A DNA stretch of 64,000 nucleotides from Dyadobacter fanqingshengii (GTDB lineage: Bacteria > Bacteroidota > Bacteroidia > Cytophagales > Spirosomataceae): NCBI RefSeq assembly GCF_023822005.2, contig NZ_CP098806.1:1-64000 (forward strand), read 5' to 3'. Under the pieces are notes generated by a model. It searched no databases. It was not told where the DNA came from and saw only the letters and a list, made by a program, of their open reading frames with translations. A program made the translations under genes and the position numbers. Positions 29,407 to 38,119 of this stretch are shown here, in pieces (positions within the stretch are counted from its first letter, which is position 1; each line of letters begins with the position of its first letter).

Positions 29407-29481
29407 ATCCACCCAAAAGGTAAGTATTAGGCATCAACATTATCGTTGTAATTTTTTAAGTTTTAAACAAAATTGTCAGCT

Positions 29482-29556
29482 ATGGCATTCAGGTGGTATT
29501 TTTCCTACGGTTTTTCTTCTTATGCTGGATCCAACCAGCCTTGTTGTTGCTGCTGA
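29482..29556 (+). CDS. Polycysteine leader peptide candidate (24 aa)
   Basis: An ATG at 29482 opens a 24-codon frame starting MAFRWYFSYG and ending SNQPCCCC. The last four codons are TGT TGT TGC TGC directly before TGA at 29554. Four consecutive Cys codons at the very end of a tiny ORF, followed by two stable RNA hairpins and an operon containing a sulfatase, are the layout of a leader peptide for attenuation. Polycysteine leader ORFs acting as cysteine-responsive attenuators are known from mycobacteria; here this is inference. The upstream half is rich in aromatic residues and Ser. A chance ORF is the alternative. Confidence 0.55.
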   Translation: MAFRWYFSYGFSSYAGSNQPCCCC

Positions 29557-29564
29557 TTAGATCA

Positions 29565-29618
29565 GCGCAATGATTTCCGTTGCGCGCTTCCCAGACTCCC
29601 GGCATGATTAGTCGTGCC
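29565..29618 (+). promoter_or_regulatory. Two leader RNA hairpins (attenuator candidate)
   Basis: Hairpin 1: GCGCAA (29565-29570) pairs with TTGCGC (29580-29585) across a 9-nt loop, beginning 8 nt after the leader stop codon. Hairpin 2: GGCATGATTAGTCGTGCC (29601-29618), a 7-bp stem with one G-U pair and a 4-nt loop, followed by an imperfect T-rich stretch. A competing pairing exists between GCAATG (29567-29572) and CATTGC (29662-29667), the latter just before the next ORF's ATG at 29669. This would exclude hairpin 1 and mask that start. Confidence 0.4.
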
Positions 29619-29668
29619 TTTCACTGAATATTTCCTTTTTGAAATTGCTTTTCAAAACATGCATTGCT

Positions 29669-29788
29669 ATGACGCTTTCTGATGTACTCCTGTTGGTAAA
29701 AAAAATTGCAGTCGGGATTTTTCTGACCCTGGTCCCGTTCGCCTTGATTGCCGGCGGGATCTGGCTGGCACAAAGTCTTCTCAATTAA
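29669..29788 (+). CDS. 39-aa single-pass membrane microprotein
   Basis: A short ORF, ATG at 29669 to TAA at 29788. The protein begins MTLSDVLLLVKKIAVGIF and has one strong transmembrane stretch (about 14-35, rich in Leu, Val, Ile, Gly, Ala) before the tail WLAQSLLN. The two lysines before the segment predict an N-inside topology. It lies 29 bp before the desaturase-family gene and after the leader hairpins, so it should be the first real gene of the operon. No family is recognised. The clear helix and codon pattern favour a real protein over chance. Confidence 0.5.
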   Translation: MTLSDVLLLVKKIAVGIFLTLVPFALIAGGIWLAQSLLN

Positions 29789-29817
29789 TCTGTAACCTTA
29801 TTTAACCATTGCTTTTT

Positions 29818-30888
29818 ATGAAAATTGAACAGCATGTTACGCAAAAAATATGGCGTGATGCATTCGTCAGTATCTTACTTTATCTGGCGCCAATCGCGCT
29901 GATGTTCATTACCTTTTATCTGACTGATCACAAACCCTGGGCAATCAGCAATGGTTTACCATTTAAAGTGCCCGGATTTATCGAAGGCGTTTTTGAAAAC
30001 CTGAGCTCCTGGGGTTTGCCCGTAATCATTCTGGCCATTGGCGTTGTCGAATTCGCTGCCGGACTTTACGAGACCAAATGGACCAAAAATGAGCGGATAC
30101 TGGACATTGCCTGCTTTGTGGTGCCCAAGATTATTATCCGCCCCGTCGTAGCTTATTATAGCTTGCAATTGTTGCCACAATGGCTTCCCGGTGCGAAGGA
30201 CAGCTTTTCATGGGTTCCGTTTTGGTGGGCTTTTGCCATTATTGCGGTTGCGGATGACCTTACGCAATACTGGTATCACCGCCTGCATCATCAGGTGCCC
30301 TGGTTATGGCGCTTTCACCGCACCCACCACAGCGCGCCTTACATGGGCATGGCCATGGCGGGAAGACAAAACATCATTTACACCATTTTCTTTTCCCAAA
30401 CTTACCTGACCGTGGCGCTCACCTATATGGGCCTGGGTTATGCTGCATTGTTTGTGAAGGTTGTTAAATCCCTGATCGTCACCGGAGCACATTCAAGCAT
30501 TCCCTGGGACAAGCCATTTTATCAGATCAAATGGCTCAACCCAATCGGCTGGGTGCTGGAAAGGTTTATCTCAACACCAGCCACACACTATGCACACCAT
30601 GCAGATACGACGGACGATGGCATAGGACATTACAAAGGCAATTTTGGAAATATGTTCTTCCTATGGGATATCATCTTTGGAACCGGCATTATCACCCGTC
30701 GTTATCCGAGCTCTTTTGGCATCAAGCATTATAAAGAAGAGGAATGGTACGCGCAGTTTTTATGGCCCATTTTCAAATCCAAAAAGGAGGGAAGCGAGCT
30801 TTCTGCCGACGGCCCGATGGTTGGCGACCAGGTTCCTGTTAAACAAATTCACATAGAGCCGCTTTTAGAAACGAAAGTAGCCAGTTAG
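29818..30888 (+). CDS. Sterol desaturase / fatty acid hydroxylase family protein
   Basis: A 356-aa integral membrane di-iron enzyme candidate. The start is the ATG at 29818; a TTG nine bases earlier is in frame but not needed. Histidine boxes HRLHH (154-158), HRTHH (167-171) and HYAHH (257-261), with His225, give the usual metal site of the fatty acid hydroxylase superfamily. Hydrophobic segments lie at about 17-35, 64-82, 97-118 and 132-146. The family inserts oxygen or double bonds into lipids. Its position between the microprotein and SusC in an operon ending in a sulfatase is unusual and suggests a lipid or sterol-like substrate, but this is inference. Confidence 0.85.
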   Translation: MKIEQHVTQKIWRDAFVSILLYLAPIALMFITFYLTDHKPWAISNGLPFKVPGFIEGVFENLSSWGLPVIILAIGVVEFAAGLYETKWTKNERILDIACFVVPKIIIRPVVAYYSLQLLPQWLPGAKDSFSWVPFWWAFAIIAVADDLTQYWYHRLHHQVPWLWRFHRTHHSAPYMGMAMAGRQNIIYTIFFSQTYLTVALTYMGLGYAALFVKVVKSLIVTGAHSSIPWDKPFYQIKWLNPIGWVLERFISTPATHYAHHADTTDDGIGHYKGNFGNMFFLWDIIFGTGIITRRYPSSFGIKHYKEEEWYAQFLWPIFKSKKEGSELSADGPMVGDQVPVKQIHIEPLLETKVAS

Positions 30889-30918
30889 TAAACTCCATTT
30901 TACTTATGCGTTCCGTTG

Positions 30919-30945
30919 CACGTATAGCGCTAGCCGTTATACGTG
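30919..30945. repeat. Inverted repeat before susC-like gene
   Basis: CACGTATA (30919-30926) and TATACGTG (30938-30945) are perfect 8-bp arms around an 11-nt spacer, 73 bp before the SusC start. Eight bases further on, AATCTTTG (30954-30961) matches the -7 element with one mismatch. It may be an operator for an internal promoter, or an mRNA hairpin that separates SusC/D expression from the upstream genes. Confidence 0.5.
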
Positions 30946-31017
30946 TACCTGGAAATCTTTGCCCAATCTTTAAATAAATCAACCCCAGTTACTATCTACA
31001 ATTATCTACTCCGAAAA

Positions 31018-34000
31018 ATGATTCTTAAAAACTTACGCCTGATCCTGCTATTGGGGGCCCTGGCTTTTACTTCCACTGTGGCAAGAGCCCAAGACAATAT
31101 CAGCGGGATTGTAAAGGACGAAACCGGACAAGGACTACCCGGAGCCACCGTTGTCGAAAAAGGCAGTTCCAAATATGTGCAAACTGACCTGGACGGCAAG
31201 TTCAGCATTCCGGCAGCGAAGGAATTTCCGTTTACCATTCAGGTTAACATTACCGGCTTTCAGCAGCAGGAGATCGAGATCTATGAACTGCCCACAGACC
31301 TGGTTGAAATCGTTCTGAAAACGGCCAACCTGCTCGATGAGGTGGTTGTTATCGGTTACGGGGAACAAAAAAGAAAGGATATCACAGGCTCCATTGCCTC
31401 TGTTCCACTGGAAATAAAAAGCCAGCCGGTGGCGTCCGTCGAGCGGCTGCTTCAGGGGTCCGTGGCTGGCGCGGTGGTAACCCAGACTTCGGGGCAACCC
31501 GGCGGGGGCGTTAGCGTGCAGATCCGGGGAAATAACTCCATTACTGCCGGTAGCGATCCGCTTTATGTGATTGACGGTTTTCCGATCAACAACGATTACA
31601 GCCTTAGTGATGCGGGCGTTACCGACGGCTCGAAAATCAATCCCTTATCATCATTGAGCACGGCGGATGTAGAAAGCATTGATGTGCTTAAAGACGCTTC
31701 TGCAACGGCAATTTACGGGTCACGCGGTGCAAATGGTGTGGTTATTATCACAACAAAAAGCGGTTCGAAAGACAAATCGTCCATTCATTACGACGCTTTT
31801 TACGGCACCCAGGAGGTTATCCGCACCATCCCGCTTCTGAACGCCGGACAATGGTGGGCGCTTCGCAAAGATGCTGCTGCCAATTCGGGCAAGACGGCTT
31901 CTATCCCTAATATCAGCGGATTCTCGCTGGATACAACCGGTGCCGGAACCGACTGGCAGGATGCGGCTTTCAGAAAGGCGTCTCAGCAAAGTCATAATCT
32001 GTCTATTCTTTCTGGCTCAGAGAAAACCAGGCTGGCCGTTTCAGGTAATTATTTCAAACAGAACGGTATCCTGCAAAACACGGATTTCAGGCGGTTTTCG
32101 GCCCGGGTAAACCTGGATCATCAGTATAATGAACGTTTCCGGATTTTTGCAAGCCTGAATGCCAGCAATACCAAGGCCAATGTGGCTCCCACAGCCATTG
32201 TAGGTAATTTATTGCAAACGCCGCCTGCATTGCCTATTTATCAGGACAATGGCGGCTTTGTCGTAAACAGCCCCTTTGAATCAGCGCTTCAAAACCCGAT
32301 CAACTCGCTTTATAATCAGCTCAATGAGACCATTACCAACCGTTTTCTGGGTAATATTTCGGGAGAATACACCATTACCGACGGTTTGAAGGCAAAGGTG
32401 CTGATCGGTGCGGATGTGGTTGGCAATAAACAGAACCGCTATTTGCCAAGCACCACAGCCGAAGGTCAGGCATTGAGCGGTAATGCGCTTGTTGGGTCGA
32501 TATTTACTACTAACTGGCTTAATGAGAACACATTAAGCTATGACAAAGACATTAATGATAAAAACAGGATCAATGCTGTGGTTGGCTTCACTGCTCAGAC
32601 ATCCCAGTCGAAAGGGGCCATTGCGGAGGCTGCCGGCTTTGCAACCGATGCATTTGAATACAACAACCTGGCCACGGGGATTACCAACATTGCGCCGCGC
32701 TCGGTGGCCAGTGCCTGGTCACTGGCCTCTTACCTGGGACGCGTCAACTACATTTTTGATGACCGTTACCTGTTAACTTTCACGCTTCGTGCGGATGGAT
32801 CGTCGCGTTTTGGTGAAGGAAACAAATGGGGATATTTCCCATCCGCCGCTTTTGGATGGAATTTAAACAACGAAAAGTTCTTTCAGCAGTTCAAAAAGAT
32901 CAGCCTGCTCAAACTGAGGGTAAGCGCCGGATCGACTGGTAACCAGAGCATTCCTCCTTACCAATCGCTATCACAGCTGGCCTACTTTCGCTACAATTTT
33001 TCCAACACCACCATTTCAGGTTATGCGCCCAATACAGTGCCTAACCCCAATCTGGGCTGGGAGAAAACATTTCAGGTTGATGCCGGGATCGATTTAGGTT
33101 TGTTCAAAAACCGCATCAGCATTATTGCCGATTATTATTACAAAAGGACAACGGATCTGCTTCTGACAAGAACGGTTGCAGGAACTTCGGGACTTTCCGA
33201 TTTTTACAACGGGCAAGCTTCCGTGGTTTACCAGAACATTGGCGAAGTGAGTAACCAGGGTGTCGAATTGTATATCAATTCGCAAAACACTACGGGTGCT
33301 TTCAAGTGGAATACGATCTTCATTTTTGCTAAAAACACCAACAAGATCCTGAGCCTGGGCGAGAATGTGAGCCAGATCATTCCGGTGATATCTGCGCCTT
33401 CCATTGCCAAAGTAGGTTCGCCGCTGGGTTCTTTCATCGTTTACAAAACCGATGGGATCATTCAGCAGGGAGATCAGGCACTTACCCCGCAGCAAAACAA
33501 AAGTCCGGGCGGCCAGAAATACAAGGATATCAATGGCGACGGGGTTATAACCCAGGCAGGAGACAGGGTAGTGATTGATAATCAGCCCGGTTTTACAACA
33601 GGTCTTACCAATACATTCAATTACAAAGGCTTCGATCTGACCGTATTCTTCCAGGCTTCAATAGGCGGAAAGCTTTATAATGCCAACCGCGCCAACCTTG
33701 AACTGGGTACGGGTTATGTAAATGCATCTGATGTAATGCTTAACCGCTGGACACCTTCGAACACCGACACAGATGTGAAGGCTGCATTCCAAGATCCTGC
33801 CATTACCATCTCTGACCGCTTCATCGAAGATGCCACTTACTACCGTCTGAAAAACCTTTCTATCGGCTATAATCTACCCAAATCGGCGCTATCCAAATTG
33901 GGTATAGACGCGCTGCGCATTTATTTTTCTGCGCAAAACCTGGTTACATGGACGAATTATACAGGATATGATCCGGAAGTGAGCCTTAATGGTCAGTCGC

Positions 34001-34077
34001 TGATCAACAAAGGCGTCGATCAAGGTGTGTATCCTAATAACAAATCCTATCAGGTCGGTCTTTCTCTGTCATTTTAA
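31018..34077 (+). CDS. SusC/RagA-type TonB-dependent outer-membrane transporter
   Basis: A 1019-aa outer-membrane receptor from the ATG at 31018 (MILKNLRLILLLGALAF), with signal peptide ending VARAQ; the frame extends to 30943 but without a signal. Domains in order: carboxypeptidase-regulatory-like beta sandwich (GIVKDETGQGLPGATVVEKG), the TonB-box/plug start DEVVVIGYGEQKRKDITG, plug with SVQIRGNNSITAGSDPLYVIDG and DASATAIYGSRGANGVV, then a 22-strand barrel ending in a Phe (QVGLSLSF). It imports a large ligand captured by the SusD partner encoded next. The sulfatase gene downstream suggests a sulfated ligand. Confidence 0.95.
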   Translation: MILKNLRLILLLGALAFTSTVARAQDNISGIVKDETGQGLPGATVVEKGSSKYVQTDLDGKFSIPAAKEFPFTIQVNITGFQQQEIEIYELPTDLVEIVLKTANLLDEVVVIGYGEQKRKDITGSIASVPLEIKSQPVASVERLLQGSVAGAVVTQTSGQPGGGVSVQIRGNNSITAGSDPLYVIDGFPINNDYSLSDAGVTDGSKINPLSSLSTADVESIDVLKDASATAIYGSRGANGVVIITTKSGSKDKSSIHYDAFYGTQEVIRTIPLLNAGQWWALRKDAAANSGKTASIPNISGFSLDTTGAGTDWQDAAFRKASQQSHNLSILSGSEKTRLAVSGNYFKQNGILQNTDFRRFSARVNLDHQYNERFRIFASLNASNTKANVAPTAIVGNLLQTPPALPIYQDNGGFVVNSPFESALQNPINSLYNQLNETITNRFLGNISGEYTITDGLKAKVLIGADVVGNKQNRYLPSTTAEGQALSGNALVGSIFTTNWLNENTLSYDKDINDKNRINAVVGFTAQTSQSKGAIAEAAGFATDAFEYNNLATGITNIAPRSVASAWSLASYLGRVNYIFDDRYLLTFTLRADGSSRFGEGNKWGYFPSAAFGWNLNNEKFFQQFKKISLLKLRVSAGSTGNQSIPPYQSLSQLAYFRYNFSNTTISGYAPNTVPNPNLGWEKTFQVDAGIDLGLFKNRISIIADYYYKRTTDLLLTRTVAGTSGLSDFYNGQASVVYQNIGEVSNQGVELYINSQNTTGAFKWNTIFIFAKNTNKILSLGENVSQIIPVISAPSIAKVGSPLGSFIVYKTDGIIQQGDQALTPQQNKSPGGQKYKDINGDGVITQAGDRVVIDNQPGFTTGLTNTFNYKGFDLTVFFQASIGGKLYNANRANLELGTGYVNASDVMLNRWTPSNTDTDVKAAFQDPAITISDRFIEDATYYRLKNLSIGYNLPKSALSKLGIDALRIYFSAQNLVTWTNYTGYDPEVSLNGQSLINKGVDQGVYPNNKSYQVGLSLSF

Positions 34078-34144
34078 GATAAAGAAAGCGATCTAAATGA
34101 ACATTAATGCATTAAGTGATAAGCATTTAAATAAACGAATTCAA

Positions 34145-35713
34145 ATGAAAATCTTTAAATATATTCCGATTGTCTTCCTGTCACTAGGCTTGTCCTCGTG
34201 CTCGGAATTTTTGAAAGAGGAGCCGGAAGCCTTTCTTTCCGAGGAGCAGTATTACAAAACCCAGACCGATGCGATCAACGCGGTGAATGCAGTTTATTTC
34301 TTTCTTAATTCAGGGGGCAGCTCGGTGCAGACGCCTTATAACACGCTTTTTAACACGGGAATGAACATGGCCGGTGACGATGAGGATCCGGGGCCAGGCG
34401 CTACAAACCCGGACGTGCGCTCATTGTCGGTTCTGGCGCACTCTGCAACCAACCTGCGCATTTATGAGATCTGGCAGCAGCATTATGCGGCTATTAAAAA
34501 GGCCAATGTAGTTTTGGAAAAAATCCCCGCCATTGAATTTGATAATGCTTTAAAAGAGCGTCTCCTGGGCGAAGCCAAATTCTTACGGGCGCTTTATTAC
34601 TTTAATCTGGTGCGGCTCTACGGCGATATACCACTGATCAAGGAATACCAGAAGTCGGTTGATCCGGCGGGATATGAAATAGCTAAATCTCCTTCTGGCG
34701 AGGTTTATGCCAGCATTGAGAAAGATCTGATCGAGGCAGCTGCGGTTCTTCCTGCGTCTTATGCGTCCCCTAATGTCGGCAGGGCCACTTCGGGGGCCGC
34801 CAAAGCGATCCTTGCAAAAGTTTATCTTACCAAAGCCTCTTTGCCATTGAATGTTACAGCGCATTATAAGGACGCCGTTGCAACGGCTGAGCAAGTGCTT
34901 TCACCGGCGGATGGCGGCACGGGCGCTTATGGCTATGACCTTGTGTCCAACTATGCAGAGGTATTTTTGCCAGCTTTTAAAAACAATAAAGAGCACATTT
35001 TCTCAGCCCAGTTCAAGTCAAACTCGCTTAATCAGGGCAATGCTGAGACCCCGCGCGCCATCCTGTCTGGGATTCCCGGCCTGAATGGCAATTACGCGCA
35101 TATGGTTCGGTTTTATACCAATGGCGAAGACAAATCATTTAGCATTTACAAACTTTTCAAGCCGCAGGATAAGCGAAGAAACGTCACTTTTGTGAGAAGC
35201 TTTACCAGCCCGGCCAATGGACGTGTGTATGCGTTGCCGATTGTTAACCCGGCTGTTCCTAATGATTCTACGCCGTTTTGGGGCAAATGGTGGGACCCGG
35301 CTTCGACTGCGGTTACCAATCAGTCGGCTGCTAATGTGCCCATCATCCGATATGCGGAGTTATTACTGATCCACGCCGAGGCGGAAAATGAAGCCAATGG
35401 ACCAACGGCCAGAGCTTACAAATCGCTGAACCGGATAAGGGCGAGAGCTGGTTTACCCAATCTTACCGCAGGGCTTTCCAAAGACCAGTTCCGTGACTCG
35501 CTGTATCTGGACCGCCGCTTGGAAGTGGTTTATGAATATCAAAGGTGGTTTGATCTGATACGCCAGAAAGATGGCAGCGGCAAATCCACATTTGTAGCCA
35601 ATCTGGTTAAGGTTGGCAAAACCAATGCTGCCGACAAGCACAGGCTTTACCCATTGCCGCAGTCGGAAATCGACAACAACAAATTGCTTGTCCAGAATCC
35701 GGGTTTTGAATAA
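34145..35713 (+). CDS. SusD/RagB-family nutrient-binding lipoprotein
   Basis: A 522-aa surface lipoprotein from the ATG at 34145 (MKIFKYIPIVFLSLG), lipobox LSSC with Cys19. It has the helical TPR-like core typical of SusD (AKFLRALYYFNLVRLYGDIPL; RYAELLLIHAEAENE; RLEVVYEYQRWFDLIRQKDG) and the C-terminal QSEIDNNKLLVQNPGFE. SusD closes over the SusC barrel as a lid and provides ligand specificity. The gene starts 67 bp after the SusC stop. An upstream in-frame ATG at 34097 would bury the signal peptide and is rejected. Confidence 0.95.
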   Translation: MKIFKYIPIVFLSLGLSSCSEFLKEEPEAFLSEEQYYKTQTDAINAVNAVYFFLNSGGSSVQTPYNTLFNTGMNMAGDDEDPGPGATNPDVRSLSVLAHSATNLRIYEIWQQHYAAIKKANVVLEKIPAIEFDNALKERLLGEAKFLRALYYFNLVRLYGDIPLIKEYQKSVDPAGYEIAKSPSGEVYASIEKDLIEAAAVLPASYASPNVGRATSGAAKAILAKVYLTKASLPLNVTAHYKDAVATAEQVLSPADGGTGAYGYDLVSNYAEVFLPAFKNNKEHIFSAQFKSNSLNQGNAETPRAILSGIPGLNGNYAHMVRFYTNGEDKSFSIYKLFKPQDKRRNVTFVRSFTSPANGRVYALPIVNPAVPNDSTPFWGKWWDPASTAVTNQSAANVPIIRYAELLLIHAEAENEANGPTARAYKSLNRIRARAGLPNLTAGLSKDQFRDSLYLDRRLEVVYEYQRWFDLIRQKDGSGKSTFVANLVKVGKTNAADKHRLYPLPQSEIDNNKLLVQNPGFE

Positions 35714-35743
35714 AAAACATTAATCACAGTATATATCCATACA

Positions 35744-38050
35744 ATGAAAAGATCTCTAATTCCGGCAAAGACGATTGTGCTCGCAGCTATGGCTTGGATG
35801 GGCACCGACCAGTTTGTGCACGCGCAGCATACACCCATTCAGCCCTATAAAGGCAAAATTGGTAAAACCATAAAGGAAACCAGTGAATCCTGGGCAGAAA
35901 AGAAAAAAGCTCCTGCGGGAGCGCCCAATGTAGTCTGGATTTTGCTGGATGATGTGGGATATGGAGCAATCAGCACATTTGGCGGACTCATTAACACGCC
36001 AACATTGGACAGTTTGGCCAATAACGGGCTGCGTTACACCAATTTTCACACGACTGCCATTTGCGCCCCGACCCGAGCGGCCCTGCTGACAGGCAGGAAT
36101 TCGCATTCGGCACATATGGGCCTTTTTCCCGAGACGGCCATTGGCACGCCGGGTTATGATGCGCAGATCCCATTTGAAAAAGCAACTGCCGCCGAAATCC
36201 TCAAAGAGAATGGCTATAACACATTTGCATTGGGTAAATGGCACATTACGCCCCTGGCCGATCTGACACCTGCGGGACCCTTCAACCGCTGGCCGACCGG
36301 TCGCGGATTTGAGCACTTTTACGGTTTTCCATCCCGGGGAAGCATTGATCAGTGGCATCCCGAGCTGTGGGAAGGAACGCATCGCCAGAAAGACCAGCAG
36401 GACGGAAAGCATTTCAATGAGCTGATAGCCAACCGCGCCATCAGCTATGTCTCCGGGCAAAAGGCCGGGAATCCTGACAAACCATTTTTCCTATACATTG
36501 CCACCGGCGCCGGACACGCGCCTCACCAGGTTGCCAAACAATGGTCCGACAAATACAAAGGCAAATTCGACGGCGGCTGGGATGAGTATCGCGAGAAGGT
36601 TTTAGCCAATCAGATCAAGCTGGGCGTGGTTCCCAAGGATGCGAAACTGCCGCCGCGTAATGTGGGTGTGAAGGAATGGGCGGCATTAAGTGCCGACGAG
36701 AAGAAGCTGTATGCGCGTTTTATGGAAATTTATGCAGGCTTCATCGAATACACCGATTACGAGATCGGGCGCGTAATAAGCCATTTGAAAGAATCGGGAC
36801 AATTGGAAAACACACTAGTCTTTGTTTCTGTTGGCGACAATGGTGCCAGCAAAGAAGGGACATTTGTGGGAACGGTCAATAATTATGGGGCCGGGATCAC
36901 CGAGGAGCAGCGTTTGAAAAAGAACCTGGAAAATATTGACCTGATCGGCTCGGAATTCTCCAAGGTAAATTATCCGTTGGGCTGGGCAGCAGCCACCAAT
37001 GTCCCGTTCCGTCAATGGAAACAAGATGCGAACTCCGAAGGCGGCACGCATAATCCGCTGATCGTTTTTTATCCAAAAGGCATTAAAGAAAAAGGGGGCA
37101 TACGCAATCAATACAGTCATATCATTGACCTGTTGCCTACAACATTAGAATTGATCCAGGCCAAAGTTCCCGAGCAGATCAATGGCTACAAGCAAGATCC
37201 AATTGAAGGCACAAGCCTGGTTTACAGTCTGAATGATGCGGCCGCCAAAGACCGTCATAATGTGCAGTATTACGAAATCCACGGTTCACGTGCTATTTAT
37301 AAAGATGGCTGGAAAGCAGGTTCGCTGCACGTGAAAGGGCAGGATTTTAATGCGGATACATGGCAGCTCTACAATCTCAAAGAAGACTTCAATGAGATCA
37401 CTGATCTTTCGGGACAGCAGCCTGCCAAATTGAAGGAGCTGCGGGCGTTGTTTGACAGTGAAGCCATCAAATACAATGTGTATCCGTTGAAGGATGGCAC
37501 GCAGGGCTACACGCTGCAAACCGCCTACAAGGATTTGGATCGCGTTGTTTTGTATCCGGGTCAGTCCACCATTGTGGATGTTGCCGGGCCATTTGCCTTG
37601 AAAAAATCATTCAGTCTGATCGCCGATGTGGACCTGAGTGGCGTAGAGGACGAGGGCGTGCTGCTTTCGCGCGGTGGATTTGAGGGAGGACTTAGCTTTT
37701 TTATCCAAAACCGCAAGCTGAACTTTGTTTATGCTGTGGGTGATGGGACAAAGTATGTGGTCACTTCCGAGCATGCCACATTGCCGCAAGGGAAAGTGCA
37801 GCTTCGGGCTGACGTTAAATACGATGAGAATGGGGCGGGACAAATCAGTCTTTTTGCCAATAATTCCAAAGTAGGGGAGTCAAAGCTTGAAAAAACAACG
37901 GGTTATGTCTATCTGCACGAAGGGGTTAATGTTGGTTTTGATGACCTCACGCCTGTGGCCGACACTTACCAAGTGCCATTTACTTTCACAGGGAAAATCA
38001 ATCACGTAACCATTGACTACAATCCCGGCCAGCAAAGCAGCCTGAAATAG
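35744..38050 (+). CDS. Secreted type I sulfatase (arylsulfatase-like)
   Basis: A 768-aa sulfatase with signal peptide (cleavage near VHAQ, residue 28). The metal-binding start is VWILLDDVGYG (Asp69, Asp70), and the formylglycine signature is Cys107-Ala-Pro109-Thr-Arg111 (ICAPTRAALLTGR). The Cys form requires a formylglycine-generating enzyme or a radical-SAM maturase, neither of which is in the window. After the catalytic domain (to about 570) follows a beta-sandwich LamG-like region (about 590-765). It liberates sulfate from sulfate esters in the periplasm. It ends the SusCD operon, 30 bp after SusD. Confidence 0.92.
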   Translation: MKRSLIPAKTIVLAAMAWMGTDQFVHAQHTPIQPYKGKIGKTIKETSESWAEKKKAPAGAPNVVWILLDDVGYGAISTFGGLINTPTLDSLANNGLRYTNFHTTAICAPTRAALLTGRNSHSAHMGLFPETAIGTPGYDAQIPFEKATAAEILKENGYNTFALGKWHITPLADLTPAGPFNRWPTGRGFEHFYGFPSRGSIDQWHPELWEGTHRQKDQQDGKHFNELIANRAISYVSGQKAGNPDKPFFLYIATGAGHAPHQVAKQWSDKYKGKFDGGWDEYREKVLANQIKLGVVPKDAKLPPRNVGVKEWAALSADEKKLYARFMEIYAGFIEYTDYEIGRVISHLKESGQLENTLVFVSVGDNGASKEGTFVGTVNNYGAGITEEQRLKKNLENIDLIGSEFSKVNYPLGWAAATNVPFRQWKQDANSEGGTHNPLIVFYPKGIKEKGGIRNQYSHIIDLLPTTLELIQAKVPEQINGYKQDPIEGTSLVYSLNDAAAKDRHNVQYYEIHGSRAIYKDGWKAGSLHVKGQDFNADTWQLYNLKEDFNEITDLSGQQPAKLKELRALFDSEAIKYNVYPLKDGTQGYTLQTAYKDLDRVVLYPGQSTIVDVAGPFALKKSFSLIADVDLSGVEDEGVLLSRGGFEGGLSFFIQNRKLNFVYAVGDGTKYVVTSEHATLPQGKVQLRADVKYDENGAGQISLFANNSKVGESKLEKTTGYVYLHEGVNVGFDDLTPVADTYQVPFTFTGKINHVTIDYNPGQQSSLK

Positions 38051-38119
38051 CATTTCTTCCGGCGACGGAAAATTGCGAATTTGCCATTCAGCCGCGGGAA
38101 ACAATCGAGAGGAGTCGGT

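Noticed and set aside
29522..29560. Alternative frame through the leader reading MLDPTSLVVAAD
   Set aside because: A 12-codon frame without features; the overlapping frame with the four Cys codons and aromatic run is the more structured one.
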